From: Spirochaetota bacterium
GTDB lineage: Bacteria > Spirochaetota > UBA12135 > COTS27
DNA: 13,612 nt
Reading direction: 5' to 3'
Assembly: GCA_030621685.1 (NCBI GenBank)
Contig: JAUXHF010000019.1
Coordinates: forward strand, 1-13,612
In this document: piece after piece, positions 7,586 through 13,333 of the stretch
Position numbering within the stretch: the stretch's first letter is position 1
Layout: each line of letters starts with the position of its first letter
Notes under the pieces: model-generated
The model's input: only the letters and a program-made list of their open reading frames with translations
The model's database searches: none
What the model was told of the DNA's origin: nothing
Position numbers and translations under genes: made by a program

Positions 7586-7618
7586 TAGCTTTTTTTTTGG
7601 ATAAAAGCTAGTTTTTTT
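7586..7618 (+). terminator. Possible plus-strand hairpin with U run in the suhB leader region
   Basis: TAGCTTTT (7586-7593) pairs with AAAAGCTA (7603-7610) across a 9-base loop, followed at once by G and eight T (7612-7619). It has the shape of a rho-independent terminator on the plus strand, but the stem has only two G:C pairs. No plus-strand gene ends nearby, so if real it would act on transcripts entering the suhB leader. It may simply reflect A/T richness. Confidence 0.25.
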
Positions 7619-7633
7619 TACTTATTGATGTAA

Positions 7634-7683
7634 GCAGAGTTATACAGGGTTATGCAGAGTTATGTAGAGTTATACAGAGTTAT
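7634..7683. repeat. Five-copy 10-bp tandem repeat between the sulfatase gene and suhB
   Basis: Five contiguous decamers share the pattern RYAGRGTTAT: GCAGAGTTAT (7634), ACAGGGTTAT (7644), GCAGAGTTAT (7654), GTAGAGTTAT (7664) and ACAGAGTTAT (7674). The unit is close to one helical turn, so every copy presents the same face of DNA. The array is 68 bp upstream of suhB and 131 bp upstream of the sulfatase start, so it could affect either promoter or be neutral slippage. Confidence 0.92.
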
Positions 7684-7751
7684 TTTTAATTAGCCATGCA
7701 AGCGGCTTTTATATGCTAAACTAAAAAGAGTTTGTAGAACTCATACTTTTT

Positions 7752-8576
7752 ATGGAAGAACGTCTAGAATTTTTAATAAAAATTGTCAGGCAAGCTGGCA
7801 AGATTGCCTTAAGCCACTTTGATAAAGGCGACAAGCTCTCTATTACAGAGAAGCAAGCGCAAGACTATGTTTCAGAGGGAGATTTAGAAGTTGAAAAGTT
7901 TCTTGTCAGCAAGCTTTCTGAAAAATTCCCCGAGGATCATATTTTAGGCGAGGAGGGTATTTCGCCTAAGCAAGCCAATACATCGCTAGAAAAATTTGAG
8001 CAAGGTTCTTGGATTATCGATCCCATTGATGGAACAACTAATTTCATATCAGGTTTTCATTACTGGGGCATATCCGTAGCGTATTATAAGCATGGGGAAG
8101 TAAGGCTGGGTTGCATTTATGCCCCCGCCATAGATAAGTTCTTTCATGTTAGGCAGCATGCTGGGTTTTATTTAAACGATGTCTCGGTAACAGCCAAGAG
8201 TGCTAGCAAAAAAAGACTTCATGAGATAAAACCTATTATCGGCTTGGGCTTGGGCTATAAAATGGAAGCCCGAGAAACCTTAGACTTGTTAGAATATATA
8301 AAAGGCCTCTCTTTCGATTATCGAAAACTTTCATGCTGCTCCTTGATGCTGGCAGATACGGCATTGGGGAATTTCACAGCTTACTACGAGCCGCAAATAC
8401 ATAGCTGGGATTGCGCTGCTGGCATACTTATGGTTTTAGAAAGTGGCGGCAGCTGTAGTGATTTTTTCTCTGCTACGGGCAGGGGCCTCATTCATGGCAA
8501 GCCTCTTTTAGCGGCAGTTGATGCTACGTTTTATGCTCGCTTAACTCCCTTGCTGCAGCGTATTTTTCCCACATGA
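7752..8576 (+). CDS. suhB: Inositol monophosphatase family protein
   Basis: This is a Mg2+-dependent phosphomonoesterase of the IMPase/SuhB fold. The metal-site motifs are present: GEE at 66-68, WIIDPIDGTTNF at 87-98 with the two metal-binding Asp residues, and HSWDCAAGILMVLESGG at 217-233 with the third metal Asp (220). At 274 aa it matches the 260-280 family norm. Members hydrolyse inositol-1-phosphate, fructose-1,6-bisphosphate, NADP or histidinol-phosphate, or help rRNA antitermination (E. coli SuhB). The sequence does not tell me which, so the gene name reflects family and not proven role. The ATG lacks a strong ribosome site. The stop is 13 bp before trkA on the same strand, which suggests one transcript. 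Confidence 0.88.
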   Translation: MEERLEFLIKIVRQAGKIALSHFDKGDKLSITEKQAQDYVSEGDLEVEKFLVSKLSEKFPEDHILGEEGISPKQANTSLEKFEQGSWIIDPIDGTTNFISGFHYWGISVAYYKHGEVRLGCIYAPAIDKFFHVRQHAGFYLNDVSVTAKSASKKRLHEIKPIIGLGLGYKMEARETLDLLEYIKGLSFDYRKLSCCSLMLADTALGNFTAYYEPQIHSWDCAAGILMVLESGGSCSDFFSATGRGLIHGKPLLAAVDATFYARLTPLLQRIFPT

Positions 8577-8589
8577 AGATGGAAGCTCT

Positions 8590-9936
8590 ATGCTGGTTAT
8601 TATTGCAGGCTTTGGTACCGTAGGAAGATTTCTTATGGAACGCTTTAACGATGCCGATGCCGATGTGGTCTTCATTGAAGAAAGCGAAACAAAAGTAGCC
8701 GAGATACAAAAGCTTGATTATGAAATGTTACTTATTGAAGGTAACATGCTTTCTCATTACACACTGCGCAGAGCCAATGTAGCCGCATGCGATTTTTTCA
8801 TAGCTTGCAGCCCCTCAGATAGTGCTAACATCGTGGCCTGCCAATTGGCAAAACGGCTCGGCGCTATTCATACTATTGCTAGGGTATATTCAGACCTTAT
8901 CTTCCCTTACGACGTAGAGCAATTAGAAAATGATTTAAACCTAGATTGGCTGCTATCACCTACCAAGCTCACAGGACATAGGCTAGCCATAGCATTTTTC
9001 AGTAATCCTTATGTCAGCTTAGAGGGCTATTTTGCTAACCGAATGGAAGTAGCCATGCTTCGGGTAAGCGAAGAGAGTTTTCTGCATAAAAAGAAGATAT
9101 CTAAGATCTTTGACAGTGAACATATTAATGTTTCGGCTGTGTATCGAGAGGGGAAAAGCCTGAGAATTCATGAAAAGCTTGTTTTAGATACTGATGATAA
9201 GGTACTCGTCTTAGGCCTTCAGCATAAGATATTGTATTCGTTGCCAAAACTATACCACGCCCAGTTTAAACGAAAACGCAAAATTTACTTTGCTGGCATC
9301 TCTCGCATGGTTTATAGCGCTCTATCTTTTATGAAAGGCTACGAAGATCATGTTGTTGTGTTAGAAGATAACTTGGATACCGCCAAAGAGTTGCAGGAAC
9401 ATAACTCGAAAATTTCTGTATTGAATGTTAACCCCAGCGAATTTCAACAGCTTAAGAACATGAAGATAGATAACACAGGAACATTTGTATGCTCCAGTGA
9501 CGATGATGCTGACAACCTCACCTATGCCATAAATGCCGATGAACTCGGCTTTAAAACCATTCTTCCCTTAGTACACGATAAAGAGAAGATCCGCTTTTAC
9601 GATAAGCTTAATTACCGCCCTAGCATATCGCCTTCGGCCCTATCGGCGCAAGAAATATTTCGCTACTTCAATGAAAACCTTGAGAAAAGCTTTCAGCTTA
9701 TCGAAGGAAGCAAGCTGCATGCTAGAATAAAGAAAATAGACTCTCATTCAGTATCTTTGGGCAAAACTATGGATGAAATTAAAAATTTTCAGGAAGGTAT
9801 TTTGCCGCTTGCTCTGCTACGTCACGGCAAGATTTTTTTGGCCCAAAGTAAAGATATAAAAAAGCTTGAAAAAGGTGACAGGCTTCTTCTTTCTTCCATC
9901 TATTCAGAAAATGAACCAAATGTAAAACTATTTTAG
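8590..9936 (+). CDS. trkA: Trk potassium transporter NAD-binding subunit TrkA
   Basis: This is the cytoplasmic regulatory ring protein that gates the TrkH/TrkG potassium channel in response to nucleotides. Its architecture is two tandem RCK units. Unit 1 is a Rossmann domain (1-130) with GFGTVG (7-12), an acidic FIEES at the end of strand 2 and the TrkA-typical SANIVACQLAKRLGA, then a TrkA-C domain (about 150-215). Unit 2 is a Rossmann-like domain (231-360) and a second TrkA-C (about 370-440). In unit 2 the nucleotide loop reads FAGISRMV, so the GxGxxG is lost and this half probably does not bind NAD in the usual way. At 448 aa it has the usual length. A GGAAG ribosome site precedes the ATG. 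No trkH is present in the window; the neighbour is suhB, 13 bp upstream. Confidence 0.94.
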   Translation: MLVIIAGFGTVGRFLMERFNDADADVVFIEESETKVAEIQKLDYEMLLIEGNMLSHYTLRRANVAACDFFIACSPSDSANIVACQLAKRLGAIHTIARVYSDLIFPYDVEQLENDLNLDWLLSPTKLTGHRLAIAFFSNPYVSLEGYFANRMEVAMLRVSEESFLHKKKISKIFDSEHINVSAVYREGKSLRIHEKLVLDTDDKVLVLGLQHKILYSLPKLYHAQFKRKRKIYFAGISRMVYSALSFMKGYEDHVVVLEDNLDTAKELQEHNSKISVLNVNPSEFQQLKNMKIDNTGTFVCSSDDDADNLTYAINADELGFKTILPLVHDKEKIRFYDKLNYRPSISPSALSAQEIFRYFNENLEKSFQLIEGSKLHARIKKIDSHSVSLGKTMDEIKNFQEGILPLALLRHGKIFLAQSKDIKKLEKGDRLLLSSIYSENEPNVKLF

Positions 9937-9951
9937 CCAGTCCAGTCCAGT
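9937..9951. repeat. CCAGT tandem triplicate after trkA
   Basis: CCAGT occurs at 9937-9941, 9942-9946 and 9947-9951 without interruption, starting directly after the trkA stop codon. It overlaps the upstream arm of the proposed terminator. Confidence 0.8.
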
Positions 9952-9984
9952 CATGCTTGTATCTCACAAGCCTGGCTTCTCTTT
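9937..9984 (+). terminator. Probable rho-independent terminator of suhB-trkA
   Basis: GCTTGT (9955-9960) pairs with ACAAGC (9966-9971) across the loop ATCTC. CCAG upstream can extend the stem against CTGG (9972-9975) across a bulge. A T-rich tract with seven consecutive T follows (about 9977-9988). The upstream arm contains a perfect 5-bp repeat, CCAGT three times (9937-9951), which offers three alternative CCAG partners. Placement right after the trkA stop supports the call. Confidence 0.5.
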
Positions 9985-9989
9985 TTTTG

Positions 9990-11333
9990 TTATAACTGCT
10001 TTAATAAGGCATAAGGGTAAATTCCCGAATGATGACCGTCATTCCAGTGAATCAAAATTGAGTACAGTCCAAGCGGCTCAATCCGCAAGGGCATGATGTT
10101 TTTCTGCAGAGTTTCTTTCTGTATTTTTGTTACTCCGGTATATTCATCTTTGCATTGGGCGCAGGGGCAGTGGCTTCTTAAAAGGTTGTTCTTAATAGTT
10201 TTTGGAGGCTCCCCGCTCCATGTAATCGTGATTTTCTCGCTATCAAAATACAGTTTTGGAAGCTCCTCTTTATTTTTCAAGTGGCGGCCGTAGGCACGTA
10301 TCGTATTCTCTACTAAACTCTTAGAAAAAGCACTCGGATGAAAAGGTGAAAAAGAAAGTCCTTTTGAGGGATCTAAAAAAGGCAGGCGGCAAAGCAAGTC
10401 TAAGCCAAAACGTTCTTTTAGCAGAGCCGCGGATTTCCCGAAAAGCTGCTGATCTTTGCCACAATTGCAGCATGTAAAAAAAGCCATGTTTTCAACAATT
10501 CCCAGCATGGGGATCTTCAATTTTTCAAAGGCAATAATGCCTCTAGAAACATCGACTAAGGAAAGTTCGGCAGGCGTGCTAATCATGAGGGCTGCATCTA
10601 ACTGAACGCTTTGACCTAAGCTTAGAAGCGTATCGCCGGTGCCAGGCGGAAGATCTATAATTAGATACTCCAAAAGCCCCCAATCAACCCGATGGATGCC
10701 TTGCTGGACGTAGTTAGAAACCATAGGCCCTCGCATAACTGCCGGCGCATCGCCTAGAAGAAAGCCGAAGGACATCAATTTCAATTTTTGTTTTACCAAG
10801 TTTTTTTCGGCGCTGTTTGCAGCAAGGCTAACTTCAAGGGGCATAATCATGTTTTTTTGCATGGCTAAGGCATTGTACTTCAGCTTAAAGAGCGTTGGAA
10901 CTGAAGGACCAAAAATATCAATATCTAAAAGGCCAACCTTATGACCTTGGTAGGCAAGCTGGCTTGCCAGAAGCGCTGCCACCGTAGACTTCCCTACCCC
11001 GCCCTTACATGAGGCCACAGCAAAAATAGTTTTAACGTCTGCTAGCCCAGATTTATCGGCGCCGATAAATCTTTTTTTCTCCATAGCGCTAAGGGTTACT
11101 TCCACAGATTCCACTCCCGGCAATTCTAAGAGAATGCTCTCGGCTTGTTTTTTGAAATCGTCTTTTACCGGGCAAGCCGGTGTTGTTAGTTCTAAACGAA
11201 GACGAATTTTAGGAAGTTTTATATAAATATCTTTTACAAAACCAGCTGCAACGATGTCTAACTTTAAGTCAGGATCTATAATTTGGCTTAGTTTCTCGTG
11301 AATTAATTGGGCATCTACCATAGCTTTGCTCAT
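9990..11333 (-). CDS. mrp: Mrp/NBP35-type Fe-S carrier ATPase with MIP18 and DUF971 domains (HCF101-like order)
   Basis: This protein probably binds and delivers a [4Fe-4S] cluster to apo-proteins in the cytoplasm. Residues 1-85 are a MIP18/DUF59 domain containing LTTPACPVKDDF (Cys54). Residues 100-350 are the P-loop domain with the deviant Walker A SCKGGVGKST (108-117), LLDIDIFGPSVPTLF, the Walker B-like LIIDLPPGTGDT (224-235), and the cluster-binding CxxC as C288-C-N-C291 after VENMAFF. Residues about 360-447 are a DUF971 domain with CPCAQC (389-394) and HWNDGHHSGIYP. This three-domain order equals plant plastid HCF101 and also occurs in some bacteria. At 447 aa it is longer than plain Mrp (about 370) because of DUF971. 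AAAGGAT lies about 8 nt upstream of the ATG at 11333; a second in-frame ATG follows four codons later. It is divergent from hisH. Confidence 0.94.
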   Translation of the reverse strand: MSKAMVDAQLIHEKLSQIIDPDLKLDIVAAGFVKDIYIKLPKIRLRLELTTPACPVKDDFKKQAESILLELPGVESVEVTLSAMEKKRFIGADKSGLADVKTIFAVASCKGGVGKSTVAALLASQLAYQGHKVGLLDIDIFGPSVPTLFKLKYNALAMQKNMIMPLEVSLAANSAEKNLVKQKLKLMSFGFLLGDAPAVMRGPMVSNYVQQGIHRVDWGLLEYLIIDLPPGTGDTLLSLGQSVQLDAALMISTPAELSLVDVSRGIIAFEKLKIPMLGIVENMAFFTCCNCGKDQQLFGKSAALLKERFGLDLLCRLPFLDPSKGLSFSPFHPSAFSKSLVENTIRAYGRHLKNKEELPKLYFDSEKITITWSGEPPKTIKNNLLRSHCPCAQCKDEYTGVTKIQKETLQKNIMPLRIEPLGLYSILIHWNDGHHSGIYPYALLKQL

Positions 11334-11382
11334 TGAACGTTATCCTTTTTTCTTTCATGCGCTTATTTGACAATTTCTTTCT

Positions 11383-11407
11383 AAATTTTCCTCTGAATTT
11401 TTCTCTG
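11383..11407. repeat. Imperfect 12-13-bp tandem duplication upstream of mrp
   Basis: AAATTTTCCTCTG (11383-11395) is followed directly by AATTTTTCTCTG (11396-11407), a drifted second copy. It lies in the 285-bp mrp-hisH spacer, which otherwise shows only the promoter-like element near 11480 and A/T-rich sequence. Confidence 0.55.
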
Positions 11408-11464
11408 TTTGCTCTTTTAAAGAAAGGTCTTACGTAATACTCTTCAAACAATAATAATATGCAA

Positions 11465-11487
11465 GATCTCATAGATCATGCTATACT
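11465..11487 (+). promoter_or_regulatory. Extended -10 promoter candidate with adjoining dyad, upstream of hisH
   Basis: TGCTATACT (11479-11487) fits an extended -10 element (TGn plus a hexamer with five of six consensus bases) on the plus strand. No good -35 is visible, as expected for extended -10 promoters. Directly upstream is the perfect dyad GATCT-CAT-AGATC (11465-11477), which would lie where a repressor could block polymerase. The predicted leader to hisH would be about 125 nt. Function is inferred from sequence shape only. Confidence 0.35.
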
Positions 11488-11618
11488 TTCTGCCTATCAA
11501 TTTTGCTAAGCTGGCATGCTTTGTTCCATCAAATACTTTAATTAAGAAAATATCCCTTAGCTCTTTTATTCATTTTTTAGGCCTACGTTTAGTTTTTTAG
11601 CAAAAAAGAGTTAAGAGC

Positions 11619-12236
11619 ATGGTTGCAGTAATAAATTATCATGGCGGGAACGCCTTAAGTGTACTGCATGCTTTGCGGAAGCTGCAAATACCGGCCTACT
11701 TATGTTCCAAGCCAGAACAGCTTGGGGAGGCCAAAATCATGATTCTTCCGGGAGTGGGGTCGGCTAAGGCTACGCTTGAATCCTTACAAGAGCTTGGGTT
11801 TCACGATATTCTCAAGCATAAAATTTCAATTGAGCAAATTCCTTTCATAGGCATTTGCATCGGCTATCAAATTCTGTTTGAGCATAGCCAAGAAGACTCT
11901 ATTTCCTGCTGGGGCCTTCTTAAGGGGAAAGTTGAGGCTTTTGATGCTAGCCAGCTGCGAGTGCCTCAAATTGGCTGGAATCGCGTTCATTTCTTGAAGC
12001 CAGAGCATCCATATCTTCGGGGCATCGGAGATTCTCCCTATTTTTATTTTGTGAATTCTTATTATGCCAACCCTCTAGATTCAAGCAAGGTATTCGGTAA
12101 CTATCACTATGGCAGAAAATTCTCTGCCATCATTGTGGATAAAAATATTACAGCCATGCAGTTTCATGTGGAAAAAAGTGGCCCTTTGGGGCTTCGCTTA
12201 CTCAAAAACATCTGCCAAGCCTATGGCGCAACCTAA
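11619..12236 (+). CDS. hisH: Imidazole glycerol phosphate synthase glutaminase subunit HisH (or paralog)
   Basis: This class I glutamine amidotransferase hydrolyses glutamine and channels ammonia to HisF. The fold's landmarks are all present: PGVGSAKA at 44-51 (oxyanion region), nucleophile Cys80 in GICIGYQILF, GWNRVHF at 119-125, YFYFVNSYYANP at 141-152, and His183/Glu185 in QFHVEKSG, so the Cys-His-Glu triad is intact. Compared with E. coli HisH, DYGAGN-type sequence is replaced by NYHGGN, HSY by NSY and QFHPE by QFHVE. At 205 aa the length is normal. AAGAG lies a few bases before the ATG. hisF follows after a 53-bp spacer on the same strand. No other histidine genes are visible, so a role in histidine synthesis or in amidotransfer to a surface sugar (as for HisH/HisF paralogs in O-antigen clusters) cannot be decided from the window. 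Confidence 0.9.
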   Translation: MVAVINYHGGNALSVLHALRKLQIPAYLCSKPEQLGEAKIMILPGVGSAKATLESLQELGFHDILKHKISIEQIPFIGICIGYQILFEHSQEDSISCWGLLKGKVEAFDASQLRVPQIGWNRVHFLKPEHPYLRGIGDSPYFYFVNSYYANPLDSSKVFGNYHYGRKFSAIIVDKNITAMQFHVEKSGPLGLRLLKNICQAYGAT

Positions 12237-12289
12237 ACTATACACAAGCCGTTATAGCTTAAGCACTCGCTCTTTCTTTATACACCTCT

Positions 12290-13105
12290 ATGAATGGACT
12301 TAGCAAAAGATTAATAGCTTGCTTCGATGTTGTGGGATCGAAGGTCACCAAAGCAGAGAAATTTCAAAATAATATCCATATTGGCGATGCTGCTAGCATG
12401 GCCAAAAACCTCTACGCCCAAGGCATTGACGAGATTATTTTCTACGACATAAAAGCTAGCGCAGAAAAACGCAAGCTGGATGTAGCCGTGGTTGAATCTG
12501 TTGGAAAAGAGGTGTTTGTTCCCTTTACCGTAGGCGGAGGCATTCGTTCGGTAGCCGATATGTACTCTGTTTTAAAAGCAGGCTCCGAGAAAATCAGCAT
12601 CGATTCTATGGCTGTGCGTAACCCAGAACTCATTCGTGCTGGCGCCAAAGCCTTTGGCCGTCAATGCATTGTTCTTAGCATTCAGGTTATCAAGCGCGGA
12701 AAATCGCCTAAGCTGGCAAGTGGCTACGAGATTGCCATTGATGGAGCACGCATCTTTACCGGCAAAGATGCCGTTGATTGGGCAAAACAAGGAGCCGACT
12801 TAGGCGCCGGCGAAATTGTCGTCAACAGCATTGATAGAGATGGCACTTGTAGCGGTTATGATTTGGAAATAATTGAAGCTATTGCTAAGGCTGTAAACGT
12901 GCCTGTTATCGCCTCGGGCGGAGCTGGCAGCTTAGAACATGTATCCTTGTTGTTTACCAAAACAGAAGCCTCGGCGGCTATTATTTCTTCTATGCTTTAC
13001 TCTACAAGGCTTAGTAGAAACTTCAGCGTGCATGAGATTAAAGAATACTTAGTAGGAAAAAACATTCCCATGCGAGCCTGCCATGAAGCTGGAAGCTCTT
13101 CTTAG
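12290..13105 (+). CDS. hisF: Imidazole glycerol phosphate synthase cyclase subunit HisF, variant active site
   Basis: The (beta/alpha)8 partner of HisH normally converts PRFAR plus ammonia to imidazole glycerol phosphate and AICAR. Seen: KRLIACFDV with Asp13 (matches Thermotoga Asp11), Lys21 (matches Lys19), FYDIKASAEKRK, the phosphate-binding FTVGGGI (79-85), ISIDSMAV, NSIDRDGT (179-186), VPVIASGGAGSLEH (204-217) and a closing SMLY segment. The residue aligned with the catalytic Asp130 of the Thermotoga enzyme is Gln132 (SIQVIKR instead of AIDAKR). Glycan-cluster HisF2 proteins, as far as I recall, instead lose the first Asp, so this pattern differs. The final residues come from a 53-bp tandem duplication: the stop TAG at 13103-13105 lies in the duplication junction, and without the second copy the frame would end two residues later at TGA 13162-13164. 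No clear ribosome site precedes the ATG, consistent with coupling to hisH. Confidence 0.9.
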   Translation: MNGLSKRLIACFDVVGSKVTKAEKFQNNIHIGDAASMAKNLYAQGIDEIIFYDIKASAEKRKLDVAVVESVGKEVFVPFTVGGGIRSVADMYSVLKAGSEKISIDSMAVRNPELIRAGAKAFGRQCIVLSIQVIKRGKSPKLASGYEIAIDGARIFTGKDAVDWAKQGADLGAGEIVVNSIDRDGTCSGYDLEIIEAIAKAVNVPVIASGGAGSLEHVSLLFTKTEASAAIISSMLYSTRLSRNFSVHEIKEYLVGKNIPMRACHEAGSSS

Positions 13106-13153
13106 TAGGAAAAAACACTCCCATGCGAGCCTGCCATGAAGCTGGAAGCTCTT
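13048..13153. repeat. 53-bp tandem duplication across the hisF stop
   Basis: Unit 1 is 13048-13100 and unit 2 is 13101-13153. They are adjacent and differ at a single base (T at 13065 against C at 13118). Unit 1 encodes the last residues of HisF; unit 2 is shifted in frame (53 is not a multiple of 3) and provides the stop at its start. The near identity indicates a recent event. Confidence 0.97.
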
Positions 13154-13174
13154 CTCGAATATGAAATTTAAGGT

Positions 13175-13204
13175 TTAATTAGCGCTTAATTAGCGCTAAT
13201 TAGC
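13175..13204. repeat. 11-bp repeat and 16-bp palindrome in the hisF-pyrD spacer
   Basis: TTAATTAGCGC occurs at 13175-13185 and 13186-13196, followed by a partial TAATTAGC to 13204. The joint creates the perfect palindrome TAATTAGCGCTAATTA (13187-13202). No T run follows on either strand, so I do not call it a terminator. A dyad-binding protein site is possible but unsupported. Confidence 0.85.
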
Positions 13205-13213
13205 TTGCCCAGT

Positions 13214-13272
13214 GATGCCTCACCTGAACTTTGTTTTTACAAAAACAAGGCTTTGAATATCGTAAAAATTTT
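13214..13272 (-). pseudogene. Decayed second copy of part of the pyrD 3' end
   Basis: These 59 bases align without a gap to 13372-13430 inside pyrD at a constant offset of 158, with about 47 identical positions and a perfect 19-base core (13222-13240 against 13380-13398, ACCTGAACTTTGTTTTTAC). In the pyrD reading frame the copy still reads LR-S-K then KNKVQV. Most differences fall in first and second codon positions, and the frame ends at TAA (13202-13204) soon after, so the copy looks unselected. It lies about 110 bp downstream of the real pyrD stop. No start or upstream part of a second gene remains. Confidence 0.75.
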
Positions 13273-13291
13273 GCCAAGCGACAGCATTCCA

Positions 13292-13325
13292 AAGCTGCCA
13301 AGCTGCAAAGTAGCCTAGCCTAGCT
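13292..13325. repeat. Short tandem repeats just downstream of pyrD
   Basis: AAGCTGCC (13292-13299) is followed by AAGCTGCA (13300-13307), and TAGCC is repeated at 13311-13315 and 13316-13320 with a third unit TAGCT at 13321-13325. Both are direct neighbours and fill the gap between the pyrD fragment copy and the pyrD stop. Confidence 0.75.
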
Positions 13326-13333
13326 ATGAAAAT

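Noticed and set aside
11269..11472. A 67-codon minus-strand open frame overlapping the start of mrp in another frame
   Set aside because: It overlaps the 5' end of a confidently identified gene, is rich in Arg/Lys/Phe from A/T-rich promoter sequence, and has no recognisable motif or ribosome site.
12109..12303. A 64-codon plus-strand frame bridging hisH and hisF
   Set aside because: It runs out of frame through the conserved HisH C-terminus, and its composition is that of a shadow of the real genes.
13187..13202. Perfect palindrome TAATTAGCGCTAATTA as a hisF terminator or attachment site
   Set aside because: There is no T run on either side, and it arises from an 11-bp tandem repeat; no integrase or mobile gene is nearby.
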